Of a stretch of 64,000 nt of DNA, positions 32,641 to 43,681 are shown one piece after another. The translations under genes and the position numbers were made by a program. The notes under the pieces are model-generated. The model searched no databases. It was not told the origin of the DNA and worked only from the letters and a program-made list of their open reading frames with translations. The DNA lies in the NCBI GenBank assembly GCA_949361645.1, contig OX442417.1:10212309-10276308 (forward strand). Reading direction: 5' to 3'. Numbering within the stretch: position 1 is the stretch's first letter; the number at the start of each line of letters is the position of its first letter. Origin of the DNA: Spongilla lacustris (Eukaryota; Porifera; Demospongiae; Spongillida; Spongillidae).

Positions 32641-32821
32641 TCGATCTACAGGGAACCGCATGCCACTCAACACAAAAACTATATTTCAATGAAAATCACG
32701 TGCACAATTACAATCCGTTACACAATACAGTCAGAACTAGTCAGCAAACAGTTAATTAACTATCAGTTCAATTTGACTTTATCCACTCAGTAATCTTCTG
32801 CCTTGCACTTTGAGCACATGC

Positions 32822-34101
32822 CCTTTATGGCCGCTCCTTCTTTTCATCCTCTACCTTCTTTTCATCCTGGCCTTTCATCGGAGATAACCTCAACCTGACA
32901 TCTTCTGCAACAATTGCATCACCCCCATTAGAAAAGAGGTGTGGCACAGGACGCTTTAGAACGGTAAAACCATTTCCACTTTGGACACGAACTTTTGCAC
33001 CCCTCACAGCTCCATCTGATCCCTTGAGCAAACCTTCCATGGCCACCTTTGCCAACTTCCAAAATATTCGGGAATGGCCCTCCTCATACACAAGGACAAC
33101 ACCTCCAACAGACACAGGTTCATGAGGTGTAGTTGGCTTCTGTGCATATCGGTGCATCTCCCTCAGTTCCACTAAATACTCCCGTTTCCAGCGCTTCCAG
33201 AAATGTGTTTCTTCCGTCTGGTAAGTACTTCTGGGGTATGGGATGCAAAATAGTCCATATCATCCTCCGTGTCCTGCAGATCAGGTACATGTAGACCGAT
33301 CAACATATGACCAGGGATGGTGTTAGTGGCTCCTCGAGGTCTTCTGATGTCGTGTATGTCAGTGGCCATGAATTCAGGATGGCTTCGACCTCTACAAGAA
33401 CGGTGTGGTGATCCTCATATGAGAGCTTCGTGGTTCCAATGATCTTCATCAAACAACGCTTGGTTGATTTCACTAGTCTTTCAAAGAATCCTCCCCACCA
33501 TGGCACTTTCTCTAGATTAAAGTTCCACTTAACACATATGCCAGAAAGAATTTCTGGATGGTTCAGAATATCGGCATTGGCCTTGCCAGCTGACTTGAAT
33601 GTTTGCTGATGTCAGATATTATCACTCGAGGGATTCCCCTCCTGGCCACAAGCATCAGATGAATGCTTCAGTGATCACATCGACGACCAGATCCAAATGC
33701 AGTGCTTGGATTTCATTTACTCAGTTCTGGACGAATTGTCTCCATTCCTGGCTTTCACCTTTAATCCAATAGAGAGCGACCTTCGAGTATAGCACATTGA
33801 CGGCATCAAATCTATCTCGGAGCTCAAAGCTGACTCCAACGAAGATGAGTCTGGCCAACAGCAGTGCAGCCAACAACTCAAGCCTTGGATTGCCGTGTCT
33901 TTTGACTGGAGCAACCCTTGTCTTTGATCCCACAAATTGTGTTGAATGACCATCAGGAGTTTCAATCACAAGATACACTACGGCAGCATATGCTCGTTGC
34001 GAAGCATCACCGAATCCATTTATAGTGTATGGCGACAATGCCCTCATAGAGTTATACGATATATCATACGATAGCTTAGAATATTTGCTGCCTTCTTTCA
34101 T
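32822..34101 (-). pseudogene. BEL/Pao-type Pol relic
   Basis: Minus-strand fragments in element order. RNase H region (34101-33717): GFGDASQRAYAAVVYL, QFVGSKTRVAPVKRHGNPRL, KVALYWIKG, EWRQFVQN, then a TGA. A join by deletion into the integrase core: LHLDLVVDVITEAF, stop, ARRGIPRVIISD, frameshift. Then KWNFNLEKVPWWGGFFERLV with LVEVEAILNSWPLTY, which is highly typical of Pao integrases. A C-terminal WKREYLVELREMHRY and GAKVRV...LKRPV.HLF domain follows. About 1 kb between RNase H and the integrase core is lost, and several frameshifts are present. No LTR was found. The element is dead. Confidence 0.85.
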
Positions 34102-35160
34102 ATTTCATTGGATTGTCATCACTTGTTAATGTAGCCACTCCTGAAGAGCAGAGGAGTATTTTGTGAGCTTTCTGCCTGCATAAGCAATGAATGTATTCTT
34201 GAGTGAATGTAGCCTTGTCATAAAATCCACAGAAAAATTATTTACAATGCTCAGAATGTATCATATTTCCAGTTCTACACATCTTATTGGAAATGATAAT
34301 TTTGATGAGATAGGGATGCTTATCTTGTGATTAGTCATACTAGCATTAAGGAAAGTAGTTACGATAGCTTAGAATATATGCTGCCTTCTTTCATATTTCA
34401 TTGGATTGTCATCACTTGTTAATGTAGCCACTCCTGTAGAGCAGATTCTTGAGTGAATATAGCCTTCTAATAAATCCACTGACACAGAAAAAAAAGTTTA
34501 CAATACTCAGAATGTATCATCTTTCGAGTTCTACGCATCTTATCAGAAATGATTATTTATAATGATAGCTTAGGAAAGTAGTAACAATAGCTAAGCTGTC
34601 ATCTCATATTTCATCGTGTTGCCATCACTTAGCCACTCTTGAGGAGCAGAAAATTCACATCAGCAGCATTTTCTGTTTGTGCGCTTGCTGCCTGCATAAC
34701 CAGTTAGTGTTTCTTGCTGTAGTTAGTGTATGTAGTCTTCTTAATTGACACAAAAAATTATTTAAAATGCTGCATAATTTCAGAACGTTTTTTCTACAGA
34801 TCTTATTAGAAATGATCTTTTGATGAGATAGGAATGCTTATCTAGGAAAGTAGTTATAATAATAGCATAGGAAAGGTTTTGCTTGGGTTATATGCTGTCT
34901 TCTTGCATATTCATATTTCAGTGTTGTCATCACTTGTTAATGTAGCCACTCCTGAAGAGCAGAAAAGCATTTTGCTCTTGCTGCCTCCAAAGCTGTTAAT
35001 GTCAGTTAATGTATTCGTGCCAGTTAGTGAATGTAGCCTTCTTATTTGACACAAAACGTTATGTGCAATGCTGCTTATATTCAGAACGTCTCATCTTGCC
35101 AGTTCTACAAGATTATTGCATATTTTGACACGGTGCCACCACATAGGTACTCTATTGAAG
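34077..35160. repeat. degenerate tandem repeat, about 290 bp
   Basis: About four diverged units recur with TATGCTGCCTTCTTTCATAT, TTGTCATCACTTGTTAATGT, AGCCACTCCTGAAGAGCAG and CTTATTAGAAATGATC words, starting near 34077, 34367, 34585 and 34890. The left edge touches the BEL/Pao relic. It could be an internal tandem array of a mobile element or a local satellite. Confidence 0.75.
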
Positions 35161-36679
35161 ACCTGAAGAGCAGAAACATTTTGTTGCTATCTGCATGTGT
35201 TGTTTGCCAATGTTAGTAGATAATGTAGTCTTCTTAATTTCGATTGCAGCAACAGATAATGCTGCTTTTTGTATCTCTGGTACTCTAGATTGTGCTTGAC
35301 TTCTTATTAGAAATGTTCTTGATTGGGCCTTATGCTTATAAGGTTGGTCTACAGCTGTGTTAATTATCACCTAGGGTTTTTTAAATACATATTTCATCAT
35401 GTAATTAATGGAGCCATAGTAAACAACTCCAAAGGAACAGAAAGGATGTCATTTAATACTGCTGATTTTCACAGACTAAGCATGCTAATAATAGTTCATT
35501 GGAGCTTTGAAGCTTTGCTTTCTGTGTCTGGTGCTGGTCTTGATGGAGTCTTAGACAATGGGCTGTCACAAACGTTCAGTTGTCCAACTGGAGTGTAGGG
35601 TTAGTAAATTTTGTTTTGTCTGTACAATGCCAACCATTTTTTTTGGCATATAGTAGCCATGTAGTAGCAAGACCCTGACTTATAGGATGTAATTCAGCAA
35701 TGAAAGACCATCTTGCACACAAAATGTATTCTGGTGGAGTTGTATATATGCTTGAAATGGATTGTATCAGCATCACTCATATAATGAAGTCTTAAATTTG
35801 TTACCAATAGTTTGTCTGCCATTTATTGTAATATGATTGGAAAGTGTATTGTTGTTCCTAGCTACTTACTTGTGTATACTTGTGAGGTGAGAATGTCAAT
35901 ACTTTGACCTGTCCAACTCACATTTGCAATAGTAGCTATTGTGTGATGTCATGTAATGGTAACTGAATTGTTGTGTAATACATTTTTCCTTAAGTATCAG
36001 AAATGGTGACTTCACTTTTAATAAATGTATTTACTACAACTTATTGCATGCCTTGGGTTTTAGTTTTAACTTTTTCCCCCCATTATCTTGCGCTTTCTGT
36101 ACATACATTCTTGGTAATAAAAAACACTTGTTGTATAGTAATGTATTATGTCAACTTAAATGCTTATAGCATGAAATCTAAGTGTAATAATGCGCATGTA
36201 AAACCATAGCAGCTTTGAGTTTTCTGAAGTGTTAGAATATTTTAGATCTGCATAGCATGTGTGACTTTTCAAAAAATACTATTGCATGTATGTGACTTTG
36301 TACTTGAAGTATTATGAATCATTGCATGTGTGAGATAGAAACCCAGAATGAGGAGTCATTGCCATTTTAGTTTCAATCACGAGTAGCTGTAAATGTATTG
36401 TGCTGTACATTGAGCCCTGTGTAGAAAAGATTGAATATCAATTCATTGCTGTGTAAAAATGTCAATTACATGCAGATCTTACAAGGTAGTTTGTCATACA
36501 AGTCAACTCAGATAAAGATAGGATATTTTTACTATGATAAGTTAGTGAAAATCACGGTGATAAAATATATCTATAAAATATTTTCTATTTTTTAAAAGCT
36601 TGATAAATTTTAAATAAGCACACACAGCTAAGTTAAACATATACTGTACATGAGGGTCAAGTTCAGTCAGCCATATATT
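35161..36679. other. AT-rich DNA, no gene
   Basis: Long AT-rich stretch with short open frames only. A last weak echo of the 290-bp repeat (GAAGAGCAGAAACATTTTG) sits at its left edge. Nothing else recognised. Confidence 0.5.
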
Positions 36680-37215
36680 TGGCTTATAGTGATGGACTCA
36701 GTTTAATGGTCAGTCTGCAAGCATGTCTAGATAGATCTTCTGGTCCCCAACATCCAAAAGACTCTACCACCTGAGGGATGCAAACGCAGCCTAGCTCTTG
36801 ACATTTTGCGTCGCTACTGTGGCTGGTGTTTCCTCTTTTCTGCCTGTATTGCTGCAGAGCGCATACATGTACCACTTGAAGGATTTTGTTATTAAGCCGG
36901 GATGTGATGCTGCAGGCTCAGCAGGTCGCGTGCACACTTCATCTTTCAGCTTCATCTATTTTGCAAGACAACATCTTCTGATTTAGCATAGAGGTTGTAA
37001 CTGTGAGAGCATCGCTGATCCATTGAACAAGTCAATAGAATGCACTATGCAAGCATCAGGTGAGTGCAGTGAAAGGCGATGAAGCCCTAGGCCTCCACAG
37101 CCTGCACTGAGTTTGGCTTGCTGTGTACACTCTGCAAAAAAGTGGTGTACATCTTCAGCATTGAGTGCAAGACCTTTCTGGATAAAAGAAGGTGGAGTAG
37201 ATCAGGAGTAGTGCC
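36680..37215 (-). pseudogene. reverse-transcriptase C-terminal relic
   Basis: On the minus strand, a frame from about 37200 reads AEDVHHFFAECTQQAKLSAG, then CGGLGLHRLSLHSPDACIV, ending in a stop. A later segment reads AKCQELGCVCIPQVVESFGC with WGPEDLSRHACRL. GGLGLR.LS.HSPAA and KC..LGW.C.PLVVE..G.WG belong to the C-terminal part of the reverse-transcriptase family seen at 28.5 and 31 kb. At least one frameshift lies between the two. It is a dead fragment. Confidence 0.65.
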
Positions 37216-38569
37216 ACCTTAGAATCATTGGAAACAACTCGTTCCAAATTGCTTCAGTAGGTGCAGAGCCTCTGCACGCTTTTGGGCAAGAAACTTGCTA
37301 CATAAAATAGCAACACCAATTAGAGTTCCAAGAATATTTTTTAGTTTAAGTATAGTTAAAAAAATACAACACATAGAATAATCTAAAGTATGAGGTACAT
37401 GCTACTTGTGGTGTGATAGTATTATTATTAATAATAAGAGTTGGGGTGCACCTGCATTCCCATTGCTGTGGAAACCTATCAAGTAGCTCCCACCCCCAGT
37501 AAATGTTTTCATGCCTGAAGGCAGTCATCGCATCTTGCCATCAGCATGTGCATACACATTTGTAGCAAGCTAATAATAAATGCATTGCAAGAGCCATCCC
37601 GGCATAGGATCTTTGAAAAGGATAAAAACTGGATTACAAAACTCATTGAAACATTTTCTGTGTTAGAAAATATTTATGTACATTGCATGTGTAACTAATG
37701 AATAAACAATTGTCTGTGTCAATTTTGGGAAATGATAAATCATTGCATGCATAAAATGCAACTCAGAAGGATTACTTGTTAAAGTGTCTATAGTAAAGCA
37801 TTCTTAAAACCTAAGCTTTGCATGAAGCATAAGACATAAATGCATTATGTGTTTCACATTGAGCTCTGTGTAAAAAAGATTGTTTAAAAACGGCTGTGTA
37901 AAATGTCAGTTGTAAACATGTGTACAGTTGTATATTTGGATATGCTTTTTACTGTGCATGCTAAGTTACTTGTATTACTTCATAATCCACACGTACGTAT
38001 GCATGTGTAAAGAGCCAACTCAGTATTAATTCATTATGCCATTTAATTATTTCATTTGCGATATCCTGGATTACAAAATAATAAGCTTCACCTTAGTATG
38101 TTTCCACCAAGGAATTATTGCAGGCAAAAGGCCGCTTTAAATGATACATGTAAATCAGTATAAATGTGTATCGATTATATTTTCAGTTATAACGACTTAA
38201 TTGTTTTGCAAAGTAAAAGATTAATATTGCTATTTTAATTATCATACATGTGATTAGAAATACACAACTAACTACACCATATATCTTAGTTGGGGTGAAA
38301 TTGCATTCCATGAATTGTAGATTCGTTTAAAAAATGATTGCAAAGTGGTGTCAACTCATTAAATGTACAATTGCAAGACTCATTGTTCAATCGCATTCAG
38401 TGTTCCAGTAAGTCAATAGTAACAAAAGTAATATGGCTGTAGTCAATGCCACTTGAATTACATTAATAGTTAAGCAAATTCATGTCGATTCATACATTAT
38501 TCTTAACTTTAATATGGCCATACTTATCTCAAAGATGATTATCATTCATTCATCATAATTATAAAATCA
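37216..38569. other. AT-rich DNA, no gene
   Basis: No coding region or mobile element recognised. ATTGCATG words recur without clear periodicity. Confidence 0.5.
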
Positions 38570-39920
38570 TACTAACAAAATATCTGCAATACAAAACAAA
38601 TTTGCTAATACACCTGCACATCACTGACTGTGCATCAACTGATTCAATCATAATGTCAGCTTTCAAGTCATGGTAAGAACATGTGAGAGGTAAGTACACA
38701 TGTAAGTACATGCATGGCATTTACTGACCACTGTGACATACATTCCTCTCATGCAGGTCACATGCTGCATAATCGTGATCAACAGGGCAGCACTTGTCAC
38801 AAGTAAGCTTTATTGTCAATATTGCACATTGGAATATCGGATGAATTTGTAGGTTTGGCTTTTGGATAGACCACAAGGCCTCTGACATGCAGACCTTATC
38901 GTGGACGTGTACATGTGGGTAATTCGATGCCGAATTGAGAGGTGAGCTAAGTCACATACTATTTTATACATGTATCTGTGTGAGGGAACTATCTCCAATG
39001 ATTGCAAGCGTGACTGATATAGTCATAGTAAAGTCACATCAAAAACCGATTTTGTCACCAATGCATGGGTATAAATACAATTTTGAACAAAAGAACAATG
39101 CACAGGTTGGCGGGTGCTGCTAAACAATAGATAGGGTGATGAGATCCAGTTCTCAGGCTGACTGTGATTATACATTGTGAGGTTCCCAGACCCTCACTAG
39201 CTGACCGTGATTTATACATTGTGAGGTCCCCAGACCCTCACTAGCTGACTGTGATTTATACATTACATATACAGTTATTTGTGCATGTGTTCAGACCTGC
39301 TCATGCCATGAAGTTACAAGTACTTTGTATGAAGTTTAACGCAGTTAAACGTGGTTAAGGGAGCACGCCCCCTCTCAAACACAGGGCATGCGTAGCATAC
39401 ATGCACATGAGCATGGTGTGAGCAGTAAAGCAAGCATTTATAAACTTAGACCTTAAAAGTTAAACAAATTCATGTCAATTTATACTAAGGCTTGCATTAT
39501 TCTTAATATGGCCGGCCATACATGTATTATTATTTTTTGAACTGATGTCAAAGGTGAGTATCATTCATTCACCATCATTATAAAATCAAACTGATAAAAT
39601 ATCTGCAATACAAAACAATACACCTGCACATCACTGACTGTGCATCAACTGATTCAATCATGTCAGCTTTCAAGTGATGGTAAGAACGTGTGAGAGGTAA
39701 GTAAGAACATGTATGGCAATTATTGACCACTTGACATACATTTCAGGCCAGTACTTAACACAAGTAAGCTTATAATTGTATTATCAATGCTTATTAACAT
39801 TGGAATATCTGATGACTTTGTAGGTTCGGCTTGAAGATAGACTACGAGGCCTCTTACAAGCAGACCTCCATATGGGCAGATGCCTACTTGAGAGGTGAGA
39901 AGTTTGTACATGTATCTGTT
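38570..39920. repeat. local duplication (two copies of about 350-410 bp)
   Basis: 38570-38990 and 39580-39920 are diverged direct copies (AAATATCTGCAATACAAAAC, CACCTGCACATCACTGACTG, CAACTGATTCAATCAT). The second copy ends with an exon-like piece at about 39822-39893: TTTGTAG, then an open segment reading FGLKIDYEASYKQTSIWADA, then a GAGAG/GTGAG donor-like site. In the first copy the matching frame is broken. It may be a duplicated exon of an unrecognised gene. Confidence 0.65.
39163..39262. repeat. 46-bp tandem repeat, about 2 copies
   Basis: The unit contains GTGATTTATACATTGTGAGG and CCCAGACCCTCACTAGCTGA. It lies between the two copies of the local duplication. Confidence 0.8.
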
Positions 39921-41539
39921 CACATCTCCTTGAAGTTATAAGTACATAGGGGTCATTGATTTGGACATGTATGATTAAGCCACTGGTATGATAATGTGTG
40001 CATTGGGTGTGAGCAGTAAGCAAGCGTTCAAAAATCATTTCCATCTAGACACAAATATAGTAAAACATGTACGTCATTTAGACCAGCCAGTAGGCACGGG
40101 TTACTATATGTTAAATAGGCCTAGCATTGCAGAAGCCAACGCTTTAAAAATATTGCAATTTCACATCTATCTGTAGTATCGCTGGTGTAAAGGTGGGCCC
40201 CCCTGCCCCTCCTTTACCATTCCACTGACACACCTACCTCCCCCCCCCCTCCTCCCAATACTAGTAATAACTTATATGTATGCACAAGCGGCATTTCTTT
40301 GCCCACACCCTTAGAAAAAACTCATGCAAACCGACTCACGCACAATGAGCTTTTCCGGTTAAACCATTAATTTTTAAAAAGACTTGGCTTTCAGTGCAGT
40401 CACGCGATCAGTGCATGACGTTTTAGTTTGTGCATGCATGTGAGCTGCATGCAGCTTAATCAATAGCGCGAAGTATAAAATGCAGGTACTAGTCACAGGT
40501 GAGCTCATTACTAGGAATTAGCTAAAGCGCGCGTATATCGTCGTTCTATCAGACACGTGTTATCACACTAGGGGGGAAGGTAGGTTTTTTGCATTGTATT
40601 ATTATTTATACTATCTATGGTTTTTGGCTGTGGTCGATGTGGGCCGTGTGCAGAAGCAGACTAGCGAGTACATGTAGCGGGTGGTTGTGGTTCATCCAAC
40701 TCCGTATTTGTTATATGTAAAAGCCACAAGTTTGAACTCGCTGGTAATTATATATTCATAACACGTGTCCTCGTCCGTTCTGACCGGAATCCTAACCCGT
40801 GAATTGGTCATGAATAATGGCTTCTGTGATCATTGAACCCTACATACATGTACCTTACCCTGTTTCTCCTCTGATCCCTTCCCAGTTATCATCGTCAGCC
40901 ACAGCTCAGGGAGGATTGAAGCCACTGTTGGATCTACTGCCCTTCCACTTTCTCCCCAAATGTTGAACTCACTGCTGGAGAGGTAATCATAGAACTTCAT
41001 AGGAAGCCTACAGAGTTCTATAGAGCACTGGTGAAGTGTCTGTTATGTGTTTCGCTATGTTAGTGAGGTGTCTGTTATGTGTTAGGCTATATTGTATTGG
41101 TGAGGTAGCTGTCTGTTATGTATTATATTGGTGAGCTTCATTGGTCATTACTGGTTGACAGCATTTTACTTCTTTTGTTGTTCCTTGTGTATTTTCATAT
41201 CGCAATATGTATAATTCATAATAATCACTACCCTGTTGTGTGCTCTTCTCCTTAGCTATGTGCAACTAAAGTGTCAGCTCTAGTAATGTTCAAAGTTACC
41301 AGCCAACCATTTACATGCATGTTGCTTTTGAATGTTAGTGAAACAAAATACAAACATACACATACAAAGAATGATCTTAAGATGTAATGTTGACAGTTTA
41401 GTGTTTCTTCTCTTGATCATTTCAAAGCAAAGCTACTCAACAGTAAATTATTTTCCACTTGGTACTGCAGGCAACATGTTGCAATGGGCCTGAACGGATC
41501 ACAAAAGGAAACAAGTAAACTATTTTGTATTCTTGCCTG
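39921..41539. other. mostly non-genic; one exon-like piece
   Basis: No clear gene. At about 40888-40981 a stretch between a CCCAG acceptor-like site and GAGAG/GTAATC reads VIIVSHSSGRIEATVGSTAL and LPLSPQMLNSLLE, which is protein-like and could be an upstream exon of the gene represented by the blocks further right. Not recognised. Confidence 0.3.
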
Positions 41540-42095
41540 ATCTACAAAAGGTAAGTGAACGAGCAGCTGTTTTGTGTGTCTTGTTGCCCGATCCATGTAG
41601 AGGTAAAAGCCTTGAATTGGATTTAGCATCTGCATGTACATGTACATGTATTTATAGCCTGATTCAATGAGAGAGAAATGTCTTGATTTGATCAGGATCT
41701 CTTTGTCTGCATGATTTGTGTAGAGGTAAATGCCTCGAAGCGGATCATTGCATGTGTGTTGCGTCTTGATTCAATGAGAGGGAAATGCCTTGATTTGATC
41801 AGGATCTCTTTGTCTGCAGGCATGATTTGTGTAGAGGTAAATGCCTTGAAGTGAATCATTGCATTGCATGTGTGTTGTGTCTTGATTCAATGAGAGGGAA
41901 ATGCCTTGATTTGATCAGGATATGTTTGTCTGCAGGCATGATTTGTGTAGAGGTAAATGCCTTGAAGCGAATCATTGCATTGCATGTGTGTTACGTCTGA
42001 TTCAATGAGAGGTAAATGCCTTGATTTGATCAGCTTTTGTGTTTCTTTACATATCCATGTAGAGGTAAACGCCTTGAAATGGAATATGGCATTTG
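41540..42095. repeat. tandem repeat, 108-116 bp units
   Basis: Four clear units begin GATTCAATGAGAG at 41661, 41769, 41885 and 41999. The core is AAATGCCTTGATTTGATCAG and TGTAGAGGTAAATGCCTTGA. A diverged unit precedes them. Confidence 0.85.
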
Positions 42096-42125
42096 TGTAT
42101 GTATTTGTTTATTGTCTATGTGGTT

Positions 42126-42385
42126 ACCATAAATTATATTCATTTAGGTGGTAACTTTTTGCAGTTATCATAAAGGCTGCATACACAGGGCGACTTCTAG
42201 TCGATTTGTCGCATGCAACTCAAATGAATATGGACAAACGTTCCGCAAACCATCAGTAAACTAAACAATTATGGAACTTTTACCCATATTCATTCGAGTT
42301 GCATGCGACAAATCGACAAGAAGTCGTCCCGTGTATGCCGGCCTTTACTCCTACCACCTGAATGAATATAATTTATGTTAAGCTT
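42126..42385. mobile_element. MITE-like inverted repeat (about 260 bp)
   Basis: The outer arms TAAATTATATTCATT.AGGTG and the inner arms GCATACAC.GGGCGACTTCT then TCGATTTGTCGCATGCAACT are inverted around a centre near 42250. Total arm length is about 105 bp. No coding capacity. Two nested symmetries suggest a miniature element inserted into, or built onto, another. The target duplication could not be fixed. Confidence 0.7.
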
Positions 42386-43087
42386 GCCTTGGTGTAACCT
42401 GTTTTGTGTTGTTGCCTCCAAGTGTAGGCTAATAGTATGAAGTGGAATGGGCAGACTTGAAAAGCACAGACATCACATGGAGCGCACTAATCAGTATGAT
42501 TACTTGTGTGTAAAGACAGGTGTGCATGACCTAGTGTGTATGGTGATCGTGTCGTATTTAACATACTCCCTTTACAGATGGTGATTAAACAGAGGATGGC
42601 TTTCTTTTGCTTTCTCCCGAAACAATCTCTGTGTGCTACTGGACCAACTCAGTGGAGTGATCCCCCAAGAATTTGACAATGGAAGTACGCAGATACATAT
42701 TCTGTACATTACTACCCTTTAATTGCTTACATTTAGAAAGAGCTGTCTGAATGCTCATTCATGCTTGGCTTGCTGTGGTGGAAGAACAGGAGGGCAGAAG
42801 GAGCAGCATCACCTTGGAAGGCCACTAATGACTACATGTATGTTGCTGATCCTTGCAGATAGTGTTTGTGAGTGGTTCATGGAAACGGTCCATGAAGAAC
42901 AGCATTAGCAGTTGCAGGCAGGTACATGTACACTTACAATGTATGTACATGCACACACATGACATATGCTGTACACATACTTGTACACACATTGTTTACG
43001 TAATGTGCACACACTTGCAAGGACACTTAATTAGATGTAAGTACCTCACTCCCGCAGAATTACATGCATTGACTTCTGTCTGAACAG
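42386..43087. other. no clear gene
   Basis: ACATGTACAC-rich stretch (about 42920-43010) and no convincing coding sequence. It leads into the exon-like block at 43088. Confidence 0.4.
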
Positions 43088-43374
43088 GGACATAGCCACC
43101 CATACCACCATCCTCACACTGGACATAGCAGCTAGCTGGACCTTGGGGCTCCCAACAGCTCAGGAATCCTCTGATGACCAGCGGCACAATCACAAGCTAG
43201 GCCTCACCCCTAAGGAGGTGGACATGAAGCTCAAGGTGCTGAAGGCTCTGGGCATCAACCTGAGGATAGAGGACCTGTTTGATGAGAAGGCTCTGCTGCA
43301 TGCCAAATACCAGGACCTCCCGAGGGGAGGGGGAGGAGTCGAGGATGTGTATTTCTTGGATAGCAGGAGAACAG
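43088..43374 (+). CDS. exon-like block P, copy 1 (unrecognised)
   Basis: A 287-bp open stretch between an AACAG acceptor-like site and ACAG/GTTAGC. It reads IATHTTILTLDIAASWTLGL, then HNHKLGLTPKEVDMKLKVLK, ALGINLRIEDLFDEKALLHA and KYQDLPRGGGG. The helix-like, charged composition and the existence of a diverged copy at 46398 support a real exon. Its phase is 1 base before the first codon and 1 base left at the end. No family recognised. It may belong to a multi-exon gene that continues to the right, but the next exon does not join in frame in this copy. Confidence 0.4.
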
Positions 43375-43594
43375 GTTAGCTGAAGGGAGGGTGTGAATGA
43401 CAGAGAACATAAGGAGCCTGTGATTAATACTGTTATGTTCACTGGGGTCATTAATAATATGGTCAGATGCTCATCTACATGTAGCATGATCACATGATCA
43501 CATACAAAAGGAAGGATATGGTAATATGATGGTTTCCATGGCTTCCTTCATCAGGTGGATCACATGATCACAGTGAAGGGGATCATTCTCGTAG

Positions 43595-43681
43595 CAAGAC
43601 TTGGCCGGCCTGCAAAAGGACAAGGAACTTATTCTGAAGAGGCAGGGGGAGGAGGAGGGTCAGACACCATTGGCATTCCAG
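43595..43681 (+). CDS. exon-like block Q, copy 1 (unrecognised)
   Basis: An 87-bp open stretch between CTCGTAG and CCAG/GTATGTG, reading QDLAGLQKDKELILKRQGEE and EGQTPLAFQ. The duplicate at 46917-47003 is open in the same frame (DLAALKKAKELILKRQ). Conservation of the frame between copies supports coding. Function unknown. Confidence 0.4.
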
